Assembly: GCA_051414805.1 (NCBI GenBank)
Contig: CP166702.1
Location: 3,286,001 to 3,350,000, forward strand
Direction of reading: 5' to 3'
Length of the DNA stretch: 64,000 bases
From: Xenophilus sp003671765
GTDB taxonomy: Bacteria > Pseudomonadota > Gammaproteobacteria > Burkholderiales > Burkholderiaceae_C
Of the stretch, positions 36,699 to 45,361 are shown one piece after another. The notes under the pieces were generated by a model, which was not told the origin of the DNA, searched no databases, and saw only the letters and a list, made by a program, of their open reading frames with translations. Each line of letters begins with the position of its first letter. Within the stretch, counting starts at the first letter, position 1. A program made the position numbers and the translations under genes.

Positions 36699-37265
36699 TC
36701 AGCGCCGCTCGATGATCTGGCCGCGCAGTTCGCCGGCCGGATTGCGCTCGGTGTGGATGTTGACGTACCAGCGGCCGGCCAGCAGGTCGGCCCGCTGCGC
36801 CGGCGTCAGCGTCAGGCGGCCTTCGTAGGGGACGTTGTAGGGGCCGTTGAGCGTGACCACGGGCGGTGCGTTGCCGCCGACGTCGGCCGGGCCGTGGAAA
36901 TGCGCCGCCGTGACCGGGCCGCTGAGGTTCGAGAAGCTGAGGCGGAACCGGAAGAGACCGCTCTCGCGGTCGAGAACCGCATCCAGCGTGCCGGTGCCCA
37001 TGCTGTAGACCGGCGGCACCTCGTTGCGGCCGTCGAGCCGGGTGCTGAAGGCGGCCAGTTGCGGCTCGCGCACCACGGGCGGCGCAGGGGCCGGCGCCGG
37101 GGCGGGCATCGCCTGCGGCGGCATGGGTTGCGGCGGCGGCACCTGTTGCGGGTACGGCATCGGCGGCGGCGGTCGGCGCGGCGGTTCGTCCAGCGACACG
37201 GAGGTGCAGCCGGCGAGCACGACCGCGGCGAGGGCGGTCGCCCCCGCGCCGCGGCATGCCGTCAT
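36699..37265 (-). CDS. CHRD-domain lipoprotein
   Basis: The 188-residue protein begins with a lipoprotein signal (GAGATALAAVVLAGC, lipobox with Cys at residue 19). A long Pro-rich linker follows (about residues 26-65). The CHRD domain comes next: LDGRNEVPPVYSMGTGTLDAVLDRESGLF, SGPVTAAHFHGPADVGGNAPPVV, and WYVNIHTERNPAGELRGQI with the conserved H-F-H-G and N-I-H-T-x2-N-P-G-E-L-R-G signature. CHRD domains occur in secreted proteins of unclear function. An ATG 13 codons further upstream is possible but would place acidic residues in the signal. It converges with the MarR-GNAT gene. Confidence 0.85.
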   Translation of the reverse strand: MTACRGAGATALAAVVLAGCTSVSLDEPPRRPPPPMPYPQQVPPPQPMPPQAMPAPAPAPAPPVVREPQLAAFSTRLDGRNEVPPVYSMGTGTLDAVLDRESGLFRFRLSFSNLSGPVTAAHFHGPADVGGNAPPVVTLNGPYNVPYEGRLTLTPAQRADLLAGRWYVNIHTERNPAGELRGQIIERR

Positions 37266-37399
37266 GAACGAGGGGAAACGGGGGAGGTCCAGGTAGGCAG
37301 GCATGGCCGCGACCTTATCACTCCCGAACGACGATTTCGCCATCGCCGCGCTCGGCGCGCGCCGCCTCCCTTTGTAGGCGGAGGCCGCACGCACCCGGC

Positions 37400-38182
37400 T
37401 CACTGCATGAACCAGCCGTGGCTCACGACCATCGACTGGCCGGTCAATGCGTTGGTCGGGAAGGCGGCGAACAGCAGCGCCACCTGGGCCACGTCGTCGG
37501 TGGTGGTGAACTCGCCGTCCACCGTCTCCTTGAGCATCACGTTCCTGACCACCTCTTCCTCGGTGATGCCCAGCGTCTTCGCCTGTTCGGGGATCTGCTT
37601 CTCGACCAGTGGCGTGCGCACGAAGCCCGGGCAGATCACGTTGGCCGCCACGCCGTGCTTCGCGCCTTCCTTGGCGACCGTCTTGGCCAGGCCGATCAGG
37701 CCGTGCTTGGCCGTGACGTAGGGGGCCTTCAGCAGCGAGGCTTCCTTGGAGTGCACCGAGCCCATGTAGATCACGCGCCCGCCGCGGCCCTGCGCGTACA
37801 TGTGCTTGAGGCAGGCCTTGGTGGTCAGGAAGGCACCGTCGAGGTGGATGGCGAGCATCTTCTTCCAGTCGGCGAAGGCGAATTCCTCCACCGGGTGGAC
37901 GATCTGGATGCCGGCGTTGCTCACCAGGATGTCGATGCCGCCGAAGGCCTTCACGGCCTCCTCGACCGAGGCGTCGACCTGGTCCTCGTTGGTCACGTCC
38001 ACCGCCACGCCGATGGCTTGAGCACCCGTGGCCCTCAGCTCGGCGGCCGTCGCCTCGGCGGCCTCCTTGTTCAGGTCGGCAATGACGATCTTGGCGCCTT
38101 CGCGCGCATAGACGATGGCGATTTCCTTGCCGATGCCGCTGGCCGAGCCGGTGATGTAGGCGACCTTCTCCTTGAGTTGCAT
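37400..38182 (-). CDS. 3-hydroxybutyrate dehydrogenase (SDR)
   Basis: This NAD-dependent cytoplasmic enzyme oxidises 3-hydroxybutyrate to acetoacetate in polyhydroxybutyrate breakdown. The 260-residue SDR has the TGSASGIG nucleotide site, the catalytic Ser (GSVHSKEAS), Tyr and Lys (YVTAKHGLIGL), and the C-terminal HGWFMQ end typical of BDH. The block NVICPGFVRTPLVEKQIPEQAKTLGI also fits BDH rather than general SDRs. It is a single gene. A 131-bp GCGAAGG palindrome lies 34 bases upstream of the start, between it and the patatin gene. Confidence 0.92.
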   Translation of the reverse strand: MQLKEKVAYITGSASGIGKEIAIVYAREGAKIVIADLNKEAAEATAAELRATGAQAIGVAVDVTNEDQVDASVEEAVKAFGGIDILVSNAGIQIVHPVEEFAFADWKKMLAIHLDGAFLTTKACLKHMYAQGRGGRVIYMGSVHSKEASLLKAPYVTAKHGLIGLAKTVAKEGAKHGVAANVICPGFVRTPLVEKQIPEQAKTLGITEEEVVRNVMLKETVDGEFTTTDDVAQVALLFAAFPTNALTGQSMVVSHGWFMQ

Positions 38183-38215
38183 GTTGTGGTCCTTGAGGTT
38201 GAGAGAAAGCGGGGT

Positions 38216-38346
38216 CGGACATCCGTACGCGAAGGGCGCGAAGGTTTCGCGAAGGATGCAAAAGGAATTCGAGAAAAATTTCTTCGGAATCTTTTGCGTC
38301 CTCTGCGTGAGTTCTGCGTCCTTGGCGTGCGGAAGCCCGCATTCAA
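38216..38346. repeat. GCGAAGG palindromic element, copy 1
   Basis: A long imperfect inverted repeat runs from GGACATCCGTACGCGAAGGGC, through GCGCGAAGGTTTCGCGAAGGA and an AT-rich centre (GAGAAAAATTTC), to GCGTCCTTGGCGTGCGG and GCATTCAAG. A better-kept copy lies at 58900-59030. It occupies most of the gap upstream of the 3-hydroxybutyrate dehydrogenase gene. It carries no coding sequence. Confidence 0.75.
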
Positions 38347-38460
38347 GCGGGGGGAGCGTGCGCGCAGCCTGCAAGAACGGGGCCGGCCTCGGGCGCACGG
38401 CCTGTGTGACAGCGAGGCTGCAGCTTCGCCGCGCCGCCTTAGGGGAAGCTGAATCGCCCC

Positions 38461-39696
38461 TCAGACCGCCGTGCCCGGGTGGCGCACCCGCGCCACGTCC
38501 GGCTCGCTCAGGTCGTAGGTGGTCACGCCGCCGGCCTGCGCCGTGGGGCGCAGCCACTCCGGGTGCTGCAGCGTGATGCGCATGTCGCGCGCGCCGCTCT
38601 CCCAGTGCTCGTCGACGGTGATGCGCGAGAACTCGTAGTCCTTCGAGTCGAGCTCGTAGGGCTTGTGGCGGTAGATGAGGTGGACGATGTCGATCGGCTC
38701 GCTGCGCAGGTGGGCGCACAGCGCGGCCACGTCGGGCTCGCGGCGCAGGTGCGCGGGCAGGCGCTCCAGCAGCGCCGCCAGGGCCTGCTGCAGGTTCACG
38801 TTGGCGGCCAGGGCGTCGGTGTTCATCCGGGTGCGGCTGGAGTACTGGATGTCCTTCTGCCGCGCCGCCACTTCGCCCAGCGTGCGCGGCATCGTGCCGC
38901 GGGCGCTGAACAGGTCGACCTGCAACACCAGCAGGCGCCGGCTGCGCACGTGCTCGTCGAGCACGTACTGCAGCGGGGTGTTCGACACGATGCCGCCGTC
39001 CCAGTAGTCCTCGCCGTCGATGTGGACCGGCGGAAAGCCCGGCGGCAGCGCCCCGCTGGCCATGATGTGTTCGGGCCGGATCGTGGTCGTGCCGTTGTCG
39101 AAGTAGACGATGTTGCCGGTGCGCACGTTCACGGCGCCTACCGAGAAGCGCATCTCGCGGCGGTTGATGCGGTCGAAATCGACCAGCCGTTCCAGCGTGG
39201 CCTTGAGCGGGCTGGTGTCGTAGTAGCTCAGCATGGGCGCCGCCGCGCCCATCATCAGCGCGGGCGTCACGCGCGGCTCGAAGAAGCCCGGGATGCCCAG
39301 CGCCACGGCCGACCCGGCGCTCCACTGGTTGAGCCAGCTGCGCTCGCCGGCCCAGCCGGGCAGCATCTGCCCCGGTGCCGAGGACACGAGGTTCCAGAAC
39401 TCGCGCAGCCGCGCCACCCGGTGCTCGGGCGCGTTGCCGGCGATCAGCGCGGCGTTGATGGCCCCGATCGACACGCCGGCGACCCAGTCCATGTCCTTGT
39501 GGCGCTCGAACAGCGCCTCGTACACCCCTGCCTGGTAGGCGCCGAGGGCGCCGCCGCCCTGCAGCACCAGGGCCTTGGTGGCCCCAGCGGCGGCCTCGTC
39601 CGGCGAGGCGACCACGGGCCGGGGCGCGGCAAGGTCCTCGAGCGGTCGTGGGGCGAGGGGCGCGCGCGACGCGCGGGTGCGGCGGGAAACGGTCAT
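38461..39696 (-). CDS. Patatin-like phospholipase
   Basis: The 411-residue protein has the patatin catalytic fold: the glycine-rich VLQGGGALGAYQAGVYE near residue 40, the nucleophile serine in GVSIGAINAALIAG, and the second catalytic aspartate in DGGIVSNTPLQYVL. Family members hydrolyse phospholipids or, in betaproteobacteria, may act in polyhydroxyalkanoate or lipid turnover. A link to the nearby 3-hydroxybutyrate dehydrogenase is only positional. The start at 39696 gives a usual N-terminus; the frame upstream is low-complexity. It is divergent from the VOC gene. Confidence 0.9.
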   Translation of the reverse strand: MTVSRRTRASRAPLAPRPLEDLAAPRPVVASPDEAAAGATKALVLQGGGALGAYQAGVYEALFERHKDMDWVAGVSIGAINAALIAGNAPEHRVARLREFWNLVSSAPGQMLPGWAGERSWLNQWSAGSAVALGIPGFFEPRVTPALMMGAAAPMLSYYDTSPLKATLERLVDFDRINRREMRFSVGAVNVRTGNIVYFDNGTTTIRPEHIMASGALPPGFPPVHIDGEDYWDGGIVSNTPLQYVLDEHVRSRRLLVLQVDLFSARGTMPRTLGEVAARQKDIQYSSRTRMNTDALAANVNLQQALAALLERLPAHLRREPDVAALCAHLRSEPIDIVHLIYRHKPYELDSKDYEFSRITVDEHWESGARDMRITLQHPEWLRPTAQAGGVTTYDLSEPDVARVRHPGTAV

Positions 39697-39831
39697 GGGC
39701 GCATTGGACACGAGCGGGCAGCCACGGTTCAGTGCCCGACTGCGGCCCGGCACGCACAGAGGGAGGCATTCCGCACGCTTTTCCTCATCGTGACGGCCGC
39801 GCGGTGGACGCCGCGCATCGATCCTGCTATT

Positions 39832-39854
39832 GTTTGTGGACGGCGTACACAAAC
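39832..39854. promoter_or_regulatory. Inverted repeat in the patatin/VOC divergent gap
   Basis: GTTTGTG (39832-39838) and CACAAAC (39848-39854) are perfect inverted repeats spaced by 9 bases, 33 bases before the VOC start. A TATTGT at 39828-39833 overlaps the left arm and could be a -10. It is probably an operator; no regulator is assigned. Confidence 0.45.
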
Positions 39855-39887
39855 CGACGCCGACTCACAACCGCCCAAGGAGCCCCC

Positions 39888-40331
39888 ATGCTGATCCAGC
39901 CCTACCTCTTCCTCGAAGGCCGCGCCGAGGAAGCCATCGCGTTCTACAAGAAGGCGCTCGGCGCCGAAGTCGAGATGCTGATGCGCTTCAAGGACGCCCC
40001 GCCCGATCCCAACGCCAGTGCCTCGGAAGGCTGCGGCCCCATGCAGGCCGATCCCGAGAAGGTCATGCATGCCAGCCTGCTGGTCGGCGGTGCGCGCATC
40101 ATGTGCTCCGACGGCATGAATTCCGGCAAGCCGGAGTTCAAGGGCGTGTCGCTGTCGCTGAGCTACCCGAACGATGCCGAGACGAAAAAGGCCTTCGACG
40201 CGCTGAGCGAGGGCGGCACCGTGCAGCAGCCGCTCATCAAGACCTTCTTCTCCTCGTCCTTCGGCATGGTCGCCGACCGCTTCGGCGTCAACTGGATGGT
40301 CATCACCGACAGCGGGAACCCGCCGGCCTGA
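39888..40331 (+). CDS. VOC-fold (PhnB/glyoxalase-like) protein
   Basis: The 147-residue cytoplasmic protein has a PhnB-like VOC fold: QPYLFLEGRAEEAIAFYKKALGAEVEMLMRFKD, MHASLLVGGARIMCSDGM, and FGMVADRFGVNWMVIT, with the typical G-x-F-x-D-x-F-G-x-x-W end. These proteins are usually annotated as 3-demethylubiquinone-9 3-methyltransferase-like or as glyoxalase-like. No catalytic role is certain. AAGGAG precedes the ATG, and a terminator follows. It is divergent from the patatin gene. Confidence 0.88.
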   Translation: MLIQPYLFLEGRAEEAIAFYKKALGAEVEMLMRFKDAPPDPNASASEGCGPMQADPEKVMHASLLVGGARIMCSDGMNSGKPEFKGVSLSLSYPNDAETKKAFDALSEGGTVQQPLIKTFFSSSFGMVADRFGVNWMVITDSGNPPA

Positions 40332-40349
40332 TCACCGTGGCTCCACACC

Positions 40350-40373
40350 GCGGCCTGCGGGCCGCTTTTTTTT
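40350..40373 (+). terminator. Rho-independent terminator after the VOC gene
   Basis: GCGGCC-TGCG-GGCCGC is followed directly by eight T, about 20 bases after the stop. It separates the VOC gene from the exporter gene, whose ATG is 13 bases further. Confidence 0.85.
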
Positions 40374-40386
40374 GGAATGAACTGCC

Positions 40387-41829
40387 ATGACGGCTGACTC
40401 CGATTCCCGCCGCCGCTGGCTGGCCCTGATGGTGCTGTGCCTGGGCGTGCTGATGATCGTGCTCGACACCACGATCGTGAACGTCGCCCTGCCCTCGATC
40501 CGCGCCGACCTCGGCTTCACCGAGACCTCGCTGGTGTGGGTGGTCAACGCCTACATGCTCACCTTCGGCGGCTTCCTGCTGCTGGGCGGCCGGCTGGGCG
40601 ACCTCTACGGCCACCGCCGCCTGTTCCTGGCCGGGCTGGTGCTGTTCACGCTGGCCTCGCTGGCCTGCGGGCTGTCGCGCTCGCAATGGCTGCTGATCGC
40701 CGCGCGCGCCGTGCAGGGGCTGGGCGGCGCGGTGGTGTCGGCCGTGTCGCTCTCGCTGATCATGAACCTGTTCCGCGAGCCGGCCGAGCGCGCCAAGGCC
40801 ATGGGCGTGTACGGCTTCGTCTGCGCGGGCGGCGGCAGCATCGGCGTGCTGCTGGGCGGCCTGCTCACCAGCACGTTGAGCTGGCACTGGATCTTCCTGG
40901 TCAACCTGCCCATCGGCGTGGCGGTGTACGCGCTGTGCATGGCGCTGCTGCCGCACTCGCGCGCCGAGCAGGCGCCAGGGCGGCTCGACGTCGGCGGCGC
41001 GGTCACGGTGACGCTGTCGCTCATGCTGGCGGTGTACGGCGTGGTCAACGGCAACGAAGCCGGATGGACCTCCGCGCGCACGCTGGGCCTGCTCGGTGCG
41101 GCCGTGGTGCTGATGGGGGCCTTCGTGCTCATCGAATCGCGCGTCGCGCATCCGCTGGTGCCGCTGTCGCTGTTCCGCCTGCGCAATGTCGCGGTGTCGA
41201 ACATCACCGGCGTGCTGTGGTCGGCCGGCATGTTCGCGTGGTTCTTCATGTCGGCGCTGTACCTGCAGCTGGTGCTCGGCTACAGCCCGATGCAGGTGGG
41301 CCTGGCCTTCCTGCCGGCGAACCTCATCATGGCGGTCCTGTCGCTGGGCCTGTCGGCGCGGCTGGTGATGCGCTTCGGCATCCGCCGCCCGCTGGCCGCG
41401 GGGCTCGGGCTCGCGATGGTCGGGCTGCTGCTCTTCGCCCGGGCGCCGGTGGGCGGCAGCTTCGTGGTCGACGTGCTGCCGGGCATGCTGCTGCTGGGCC
41501 TGGGTGCGGGCATCGCCTTCAACCCGATGCTGCTGGCGGCCATGAGCGACGTGTCGCCGGCCGACGCGGGCCTGGCCTCGGGCGTGGTGAACACGGCCTT
41601 CATGATGGGCGGCTCGCTGGGCCTGGCGGTGCTGGCCAGCCTGGCGGCGGCACGCACGGCGGCGCTGGGGGCCGCGGGCGCCACGCCGGTCGCGGCCCTC
41701 AACGGCGGCTACCAGACGGCCTTCTTCGTCGGGGCGCTGTTCGCCGCTGCCGCCGCCTTGCTGGGCGGCCTGCTGCTGCGCACCCGGCTGCAGGCACCCG
41801 GAACGGGCGAGCCGCTGCCGGCCCACTGA
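40387..41829 (+). CDS. MFS drug exporter, DHA2 (EmrB/QacA) family
   Basis: The 480-residue inner-membrane protein has about 14 hydrophobic segments and the DHA2 family signatures. These are LMIVLDTTIVNVALPSI in helix 1 (motif D1), GGRLGDLYGHRRLFLAG after helix 2 (motif A), and SLILNL-type and GGGSIGVLLGGLL in helix 5 (motif C region). It exports drugs or other small molecules by proton exchange; the substrate is not known. It starts 13 bases after a terminator, so it has its own promoter within or before that. No regulator gene is next to it. Confidence 0.92.
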   Translation: MTADSDSRRRWLALMVLCLGVLMIVLDTTIVNVALPSIRADLGFTETSLVWVVNAYMLTFGGFLLLGGRLGDLYGHRRLFLAGLVLFTLASLACGLSRSQWLLIAARAVQGLGGAVVSAVSLSLIMNLFREPAERAKAMGVYGFVCAGGGSIGVLLGGLLTSTLSWHWIFLVNLPIGVAVYALCMALLPHSRAEQAPGRLDVGGAVTVTLSLMLAVYGVVNGNEAGWTSARTLGLLGAAVVLMGAFVLIESRVAHPLVPLSLFRLRNVAVSNITGVLWSAGMFAWFFMSALYLQLVLGYSPMQVGLAFLPANLIMAVLSLGLSARLVMRFGIRRPLAAGLGLAMVGLLLFARAPVGGSFVVDVLPGMLLLGLGAGIAFNPMLLAAMSDVSPADAGLASGVVNTAFMMGGSLGLAVLASLAAARTAALGAAGATPVAALNGGYQTAFFVGALFAAAAALLGGLLLRTRLQAPGTGEPLPAH

Positions 41830-41883
41830 CGCGGTCGCGCGGTCAGCCGGCGGGCCGGCTGGCGCCGACATAATCGGCCGACC

Positions 41884-42480
41884 ATGCCGCCGGCCCCCGA
41901 ACACGCCCCCGCGCCCGCCGACGCGGGCCGCCCCCAACCGCGCTCGCCGCGCGACCTCTTCGTCTCCTTCACCTTCCTGGCGCTGCAGGGCTTCGGCGGC
42001 GTGCTGGCCATCGTGCAGCGCGAGCTGGTCGAGAAGAAGAAGTGGCTCACGGCCGACGAGTTCCTGGAGGACTGGGCCGTCGCGCAGGTGATGCCCGGCC
42101 CCAACGTCATCAACCTCGCGCTCATGATCGGCGACCGCCACTTCGGCTGGCGCGGCGCGGCGGCCGCCGTGGCCGGCATGCTGACGGTGCCGCTGGTCGT
42201 GATCCTCGCGCTGGCGGTGCTCTATGCCCACTACGCCGCCAACCCCCAGGTGGCGGCGGCACTGCGCGGCATGGGCGCGGTGTCGGGCGGGCTGATCGCG
42301 GCCACCGGCGTCAAGCTGATCCCGCCGCTGCGGCGCCACCCGCTGGGCTTCGGTGCCAGCCTGGCCATCGTCGCGCTGGTGTTCGTGCTGATCGGCGTGG
42401 TGCAGGTGCCGCTGGGTTGGGTGCTGCTGTGCGTCGGCGGCGCGGCCTGCGTGTGGACCTGGACGCGGCTGTCGGCATGA
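41884..42480 (+). CDS. Chromate transporter, first half (ChrA-type)
   Basis: The 198-residue membrane protein is the N-terminal half-type of a chromate ion transporter: FTFLALQGFGGVLAIVQRELVEKKKWLTADEFLEDWAVAQVMPGPNVINLA with the GFGG and PGP signature. About six hydrophobic helices follow. Short-chain members work as pairs of homologous proteins. The stop overlaps the next gene (ATGA), so the two are co-translated. It could export chromate or another oxyanion; its true substrate is unproven. Confidence 0.88.
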   Translation: MPPAPEHAPAPADAGRPQPRSPRDLFVSFTFLALQGFGGVLAIVQRELVEKKKWLTADEFLEDWAVAQVMPGPNVINLALMIGDRHFGWRGAAAAVAGMLTVPLVVILALAVLYAHYAANPQVAAALRGMGAVSGGLIAATGVKLIPPLRRHPLGFGASLAIVALVFVLIGVVQVPLGWVLLCVGGAACVWTWTRLSA

Positions 42481-43076
42481 CGATCTCGATGCACTGGCAC
42501 GACTGGCTGGCCCTGCTGGGGCAGTACATGCTGCTGTCGCTGATGTCGATCAGCGGCGCCATCACCACCGTGCCCGACATGCACCGCTACCTGGTCGACC
42601 AGAAGCACTGGCTGACGGCCGCGCAGCTCAATTCGTCGGTGGCCATCGCGCAGGCCGCGCCCGGGCCCAACGTGCTCTTCGTCGCGTTGATGGGCTGGAA
42701 CGTGGGCCTCAATGCCAGCGGCGGCATCGGTGCCGGGCCGCAGGCCTGGGCCATGGGCCTGCTGGGCCTGGCCGTGACGATGGTGGGCATCATGCTGCCG
42801 AGCACCGCCCTCACCTACCTGGCCACGCGCTGGGCCCACCACAACCGCACGCGGCGCGAGGTGCGCGCCTTCAAGCAGGGCATGGCGCCGGTGGTGGTGG
42901 GCCTGCTCATCGCCACCGGCTGGGTGCTGTCCAACAGCAACCAGTCGCCCGGCCGGCCGGGCTGGCACGTGTGGCTGCTCACGGCCGTGGCCGGCCTCAT
43001 CGTCTGGCGCACGCGCATCCACCTGCTGTGGCTGCTGGGCGCGGGCGCGCTGCTGGGCGTGCTGGGCTTCGTCTGA
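42477..43076 (+). CDS. Chromate transporter, second half (ChrA-type)
   Basis: The 199-residue membrane protein is the homologous partner: LGQYMLLSLMSISGAITTVPDMHRYLVDQKHWLTAAQLNSSVAIAQAAPGPNVLFVALMGWN, with the second PGP signature and about six helices. The ATG overlaps the stop of the first half by four bases. Together the pair corresponds to one full ChrA protein, with the two halves in opposite topology in known short-chain systems. Confidence 0.88.
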   Translation: MTISMHWHDWLALLGQYMLLSLMSISGAITTVPDMHRYLVDQKHWLTAAQLNSSVAIAQAAPGPNVLFVALMGWNVGLNASGGIGAGPQAWAMGLLGLAVTMVGIMLPSTALTYLATRWAHHNRTRREVRAFKQGMAPVVVGLLIATGWVLSNSNQSPGRPGWHVWLLTAVAGLIVWRTRIHLLWLLGAGALLGVLGFV

Positions 43077-43186
43077 CCCGCTGCGCTGGGGCCGACGCCC
43101 GAACGCGGCGCGGGGATTTGGGCGCAGCCGGCCGCACGCCCGGCCGCACGGGCGCACACTGGCCGGCCCTCATCCAGGACGACACC

Positions 43187-44143
43187 ATGCAACTCAAGCC
43201 CCTCGGCCGCTCCGGCCTGCAAGTCTCTCCGCTCGCCTTCGGCGGCAACGTCTTCGGCTGGACGGTCGACGAGGCGATGTCCTTCAGCCTGCTCGACGCC
43301 TGGCTGGATGCCGGCTTCAACTTCGTCGACACCGCCGACGTGTACTCGGCCTGGGTGCCGGGCCACGTGGGCGGCGAGTCGGAGACGATCATCGGCAAGT
43401 GGCTGCGCCAGAGCGGCAAGCGCGAGCGCATCGTGCTGGCCACCAAGGTCGGCAAACCGATGGGCGAAGGCAGGAAGGGCCTGCGCGCGGCCTACATCAA
43501 GGAGGCGGTGGACGCGTCGCTCAAGCGCCTGCAGACCGACCACATCGACCTGTACCAGTCGCACGACGACGACGCCGACACCCCGCTGGAGGAATCGCTG
43601 GGCGCCTTCGCCGACCTGATCCGTGCGGGCAAGGTGCGCGCCATCGGCGCCTCCAACTACACGGCCCCGCGGCTGGCCGAGGCGCTCGACGTGTCCGAGC
43701 GCGCGGGGCTGCCGCGCTATGAATCACTGCAGCCGCTGTACAACCTGTACGACCGCAAGGTGTACGAGGAGGCGCTGGAGCCGCTGTGCCTGGAACGCGG
43801 CGTGGGCGTGATCAACTTCTACGCGCTGGCTGCGGGCTTCCTGACCGGCAAGTACCGCACCGCCGAGGATGCGTCCAAGAGCAAGCGCGGCGCCAGCACC
43901 ACCGGCAAGTACCTCAACCCGCGCGGCCTGCGCATCCTGGACGCGCTCGACGCTGCCGCCCAGGAGCACGGCGCCACGCCGGGCCAGATCGCCATCGCCT
44001 GGCAGATCGCCCGGCCCTCGATCACGGCGCCGATCGCCAGCGCGACCTCGCTCGAGCAACTGGAAGAGCTCAGGAAGGCGGCGACGCTGAAGCTCGATGC
44101 CCAGACCATCGCCCGGCTCGACGCGGCAAGCGCCGAAGACTGA
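43187..44143 (+). CDS. Aldo/keto reductase
   Basis: The 318-residue cytoplasmic oxidoreductase has an AKR barrel: LAFGGNVFGWTVDE, FVDTADVYS (Asp, Tyr of the tetrad), LATKVGKPMG (Lys), IDLYQSHDDDAD (His) and the C-terminal AIASATSLEQLEELRKAATLKLD NADPH region. It is nearest to the NADP-dependent AKR group often called YajO/IolS-like. The substrate is unknown. It stands alone, 110 bases after the chromate gene. Confidence 0.9.
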   Translation: MQLKPLGRSGLQVSPLAFGGNVFGWTVDEAMSFSLLDAWLDAGFNFVDTADVYSAWVPGHVGGESETIIGKWLRQSGKRERIVLATKVGKPMGEGRKGLRAAYIKEAVDASLKRLQTDHIDLYQSHDDDADTPLEESLGAFADLIRAGKVRAIGASNYTAPRLAEALDVSERAGLPRYESLQPLYNLYDRKVYEEALEPLCLERGVGVINFYALAAGFLTGKYRTAEDASKSKRGASTTGKYLNPRGLRILDALDAAAQEHGATPGQIAIAWQIARPSITAPIASATSLEQLEELRKAATLKLDAQTIARLDAASAED

Positions 44144-44255
44144 GCCCGGCCTGCCGGTAGGCACCGGCCGACAGGCAAAGGCGGCGCGCGCTGCACGACG
44201 GCATCCGCGCGCCCGGGCAATCTCGCTCCCGTTTCGACTCAACGGAGAGAGATCC

Positions 44256-44426
44256 ATGTCCTTCGCCCTCTACATGATCGGCTTCATCATCTTTCTGGCC
44301 GGCTGCATCTGGGGCGCGTCCGTCGCGGGCGTGCCTTCGGTCTACATCGGCATCGGCGCGCTGATCCTGCTGGGGATCGGCATCTTCAGTGCGGTGGGGC
44401 GCACTCGCAGCAAGGACCCGTCCTGA
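44256..44426 (+). CDS. Small hydrophobic membrane protein
   Basis: The 56-residue protein begins MSFALYMIGFIIFLAGCIWGA and has two membrane helices (about 4-24 and 29-47) with a small charged tail (GRTRSKDPS). GGAGAGAG precedes the ATG. It looks like a conserved betaproteobacterial small protein but I cannot name a family. It follows the aldo/keto reductase by 112 bases. Confidence 0.7.
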   Translation: MSFALYMIGFIIFLAGCIWGASVAGVPSVYIGIGALILLGIGIFSAVGRTRSKDPS

Positions 44427-44440
44427 GCCAGCCTTAATAT

Positions 44441-44500
44441 TGGTCAAAAGTGGCTGCAGCGCCCGCCCCACGGGCGTGAGCAGCTATCCATCCGATAGCA
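44441..44500 (-). repeat. Dispersed GATAGCTGCT element, copy B
   Basis: On the minus strand it reads GCTATCGGATGGATAGCTGCT, CACGCCCGTGGGGCGGGCGCTGCAGCC and TTTTGACC. Its head supplies the last codons and the stop (TAG) of the LuxR-type gene, so that protein ends DLLSDG within the repeat. Confidence 0.7.
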
Positions 44501-45287
44501 GATCGGGCGGCGTCCGGCCGTCGGGCAGCATCAGCGCGAACAGCTCGCTGCGAAAGTGGATGCCGAGCCGGCCGAAGGCGCGGTTTCGGTAGGTCTTGAC
44601 CGTCGGCAGCGCCACGCCCAGGTCGGCAGCGATGCCCTCCTGCGTCATGCCGCGCAGCAGGCGCAGGCAGACCTCCTGCTCGCGCACCGTGAGTGCGGGA
44701 CAGTGCGCCAGAAGGCGCTCGCGCAGGTTCGGGCGCTCGTCCGCGCGCACCAGCGCCACGTGCTTGCGCGCCAGGGCCATCAGCAGGCGCCCGGCCGCAC
44801 CGAAGTCCGCGATCTGGGCGTCGCTCAATGCATGCTGGTGCCTGTGGCGGTAGAAATTGACGGCGAAGAGCGCACCTTCTTCGGTCGATTCGTCCTCGAC
44901 CACCGACACCCGCTCGAGCACGCCGTGCGCCTCGTACACCTTGGCGCGGTGCTCGGGCGGCACCTCGCCGGCCGTGATGTGGCACACGCGCAGCGGCGGC
45001 GCGCCAGCGTCGCGCAGCGTGCGGTCGTGCCGGATCGGCCCGGACAGGTAGGCGCGCCAGCAGTCGCGGGTGGTGTCGGGCACGCCGCGGCTGCCGCTCA
45101 CGAAGATCGCCGGACGCGGGCCGGTGCGGTAGACGGAGAACGAACCCACCGGCAGCGCCTGCGCCATCGCGTCGAGCAGGCAGGCGCCGAAGCCCGGCTC
45201 GCCCAGGGCAGGCACCACCTGCGGCATGCACCGCGCCAGCAGCGCCTCGGCGCCTTCGGTCGAGGGTTCGGGGGTCCAGGTGCGCAT
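44484..45287 (-). CDS. LuxR-family transcriptional regulator
   Basis: The regulator has about 267 residues from the ATG at 45287; a GTG/ATG frame 27 bases further is also possible. The N-terminal 190 residues look like a sensor domain, without a recognisable acyl-homoserine-lactone signature. The C-terminal LuxR helix-turn-helix is clear: HCPALTVREQEVCLRLLRGMTQEGIAADLGVALPTVKTYRNRAFGRLGI. The final residues SDG and the TAG stop lie in a copy of the dispersed repeat, so the true ancestral C-terminus may have been different. Signal and target genes are unknown. Confidence 0.85.
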   Translation of the reverse strand: MRTWTPEPSTEGAEALLARCMPQVVPALGEPGFGACLLDAMAQALPVGSFSVYRTGPRPAIFVSGSRGVPDTTRDCWRAYLSGPIRHDRTLRDAGAPPLRVCHITAGEVPPEHRAKVYEAHGVLERVSVVEDESTEEGALFAVNFYRHRHQHALSDAQIADFGAAGRLLMALARKHVALVRADERPNLRERLLAHCPALTVREQEVCLRLLRGMTQEGIAADLGVALPTVKTYRNRAFGRLGIHFRSELFALMLPDGRTPPDLLSDG

Positions 45288-45361
45288 GGGAGTCGGTGCG
45301 GGTAAGCCCGTCATCTTCGCGGATGACAGCCTCGCCCAGCCACCGGACTTACGCTAGCGCG

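Noticed and set aside
38350..38460. A possible gene or RNA between the GCGAAGG element and the patatin gene
   Set aside because: It is GC-rich with no open frame of note, no ribosome site and no clear hairpin-terminator structure.
44430..44450. An FNR-like TTAATATTGGTCAA before the LuxR end
   Set aside because: It has an imperfect fit and is at the 3' end of the gene, within a repeat, with no gene start in range.
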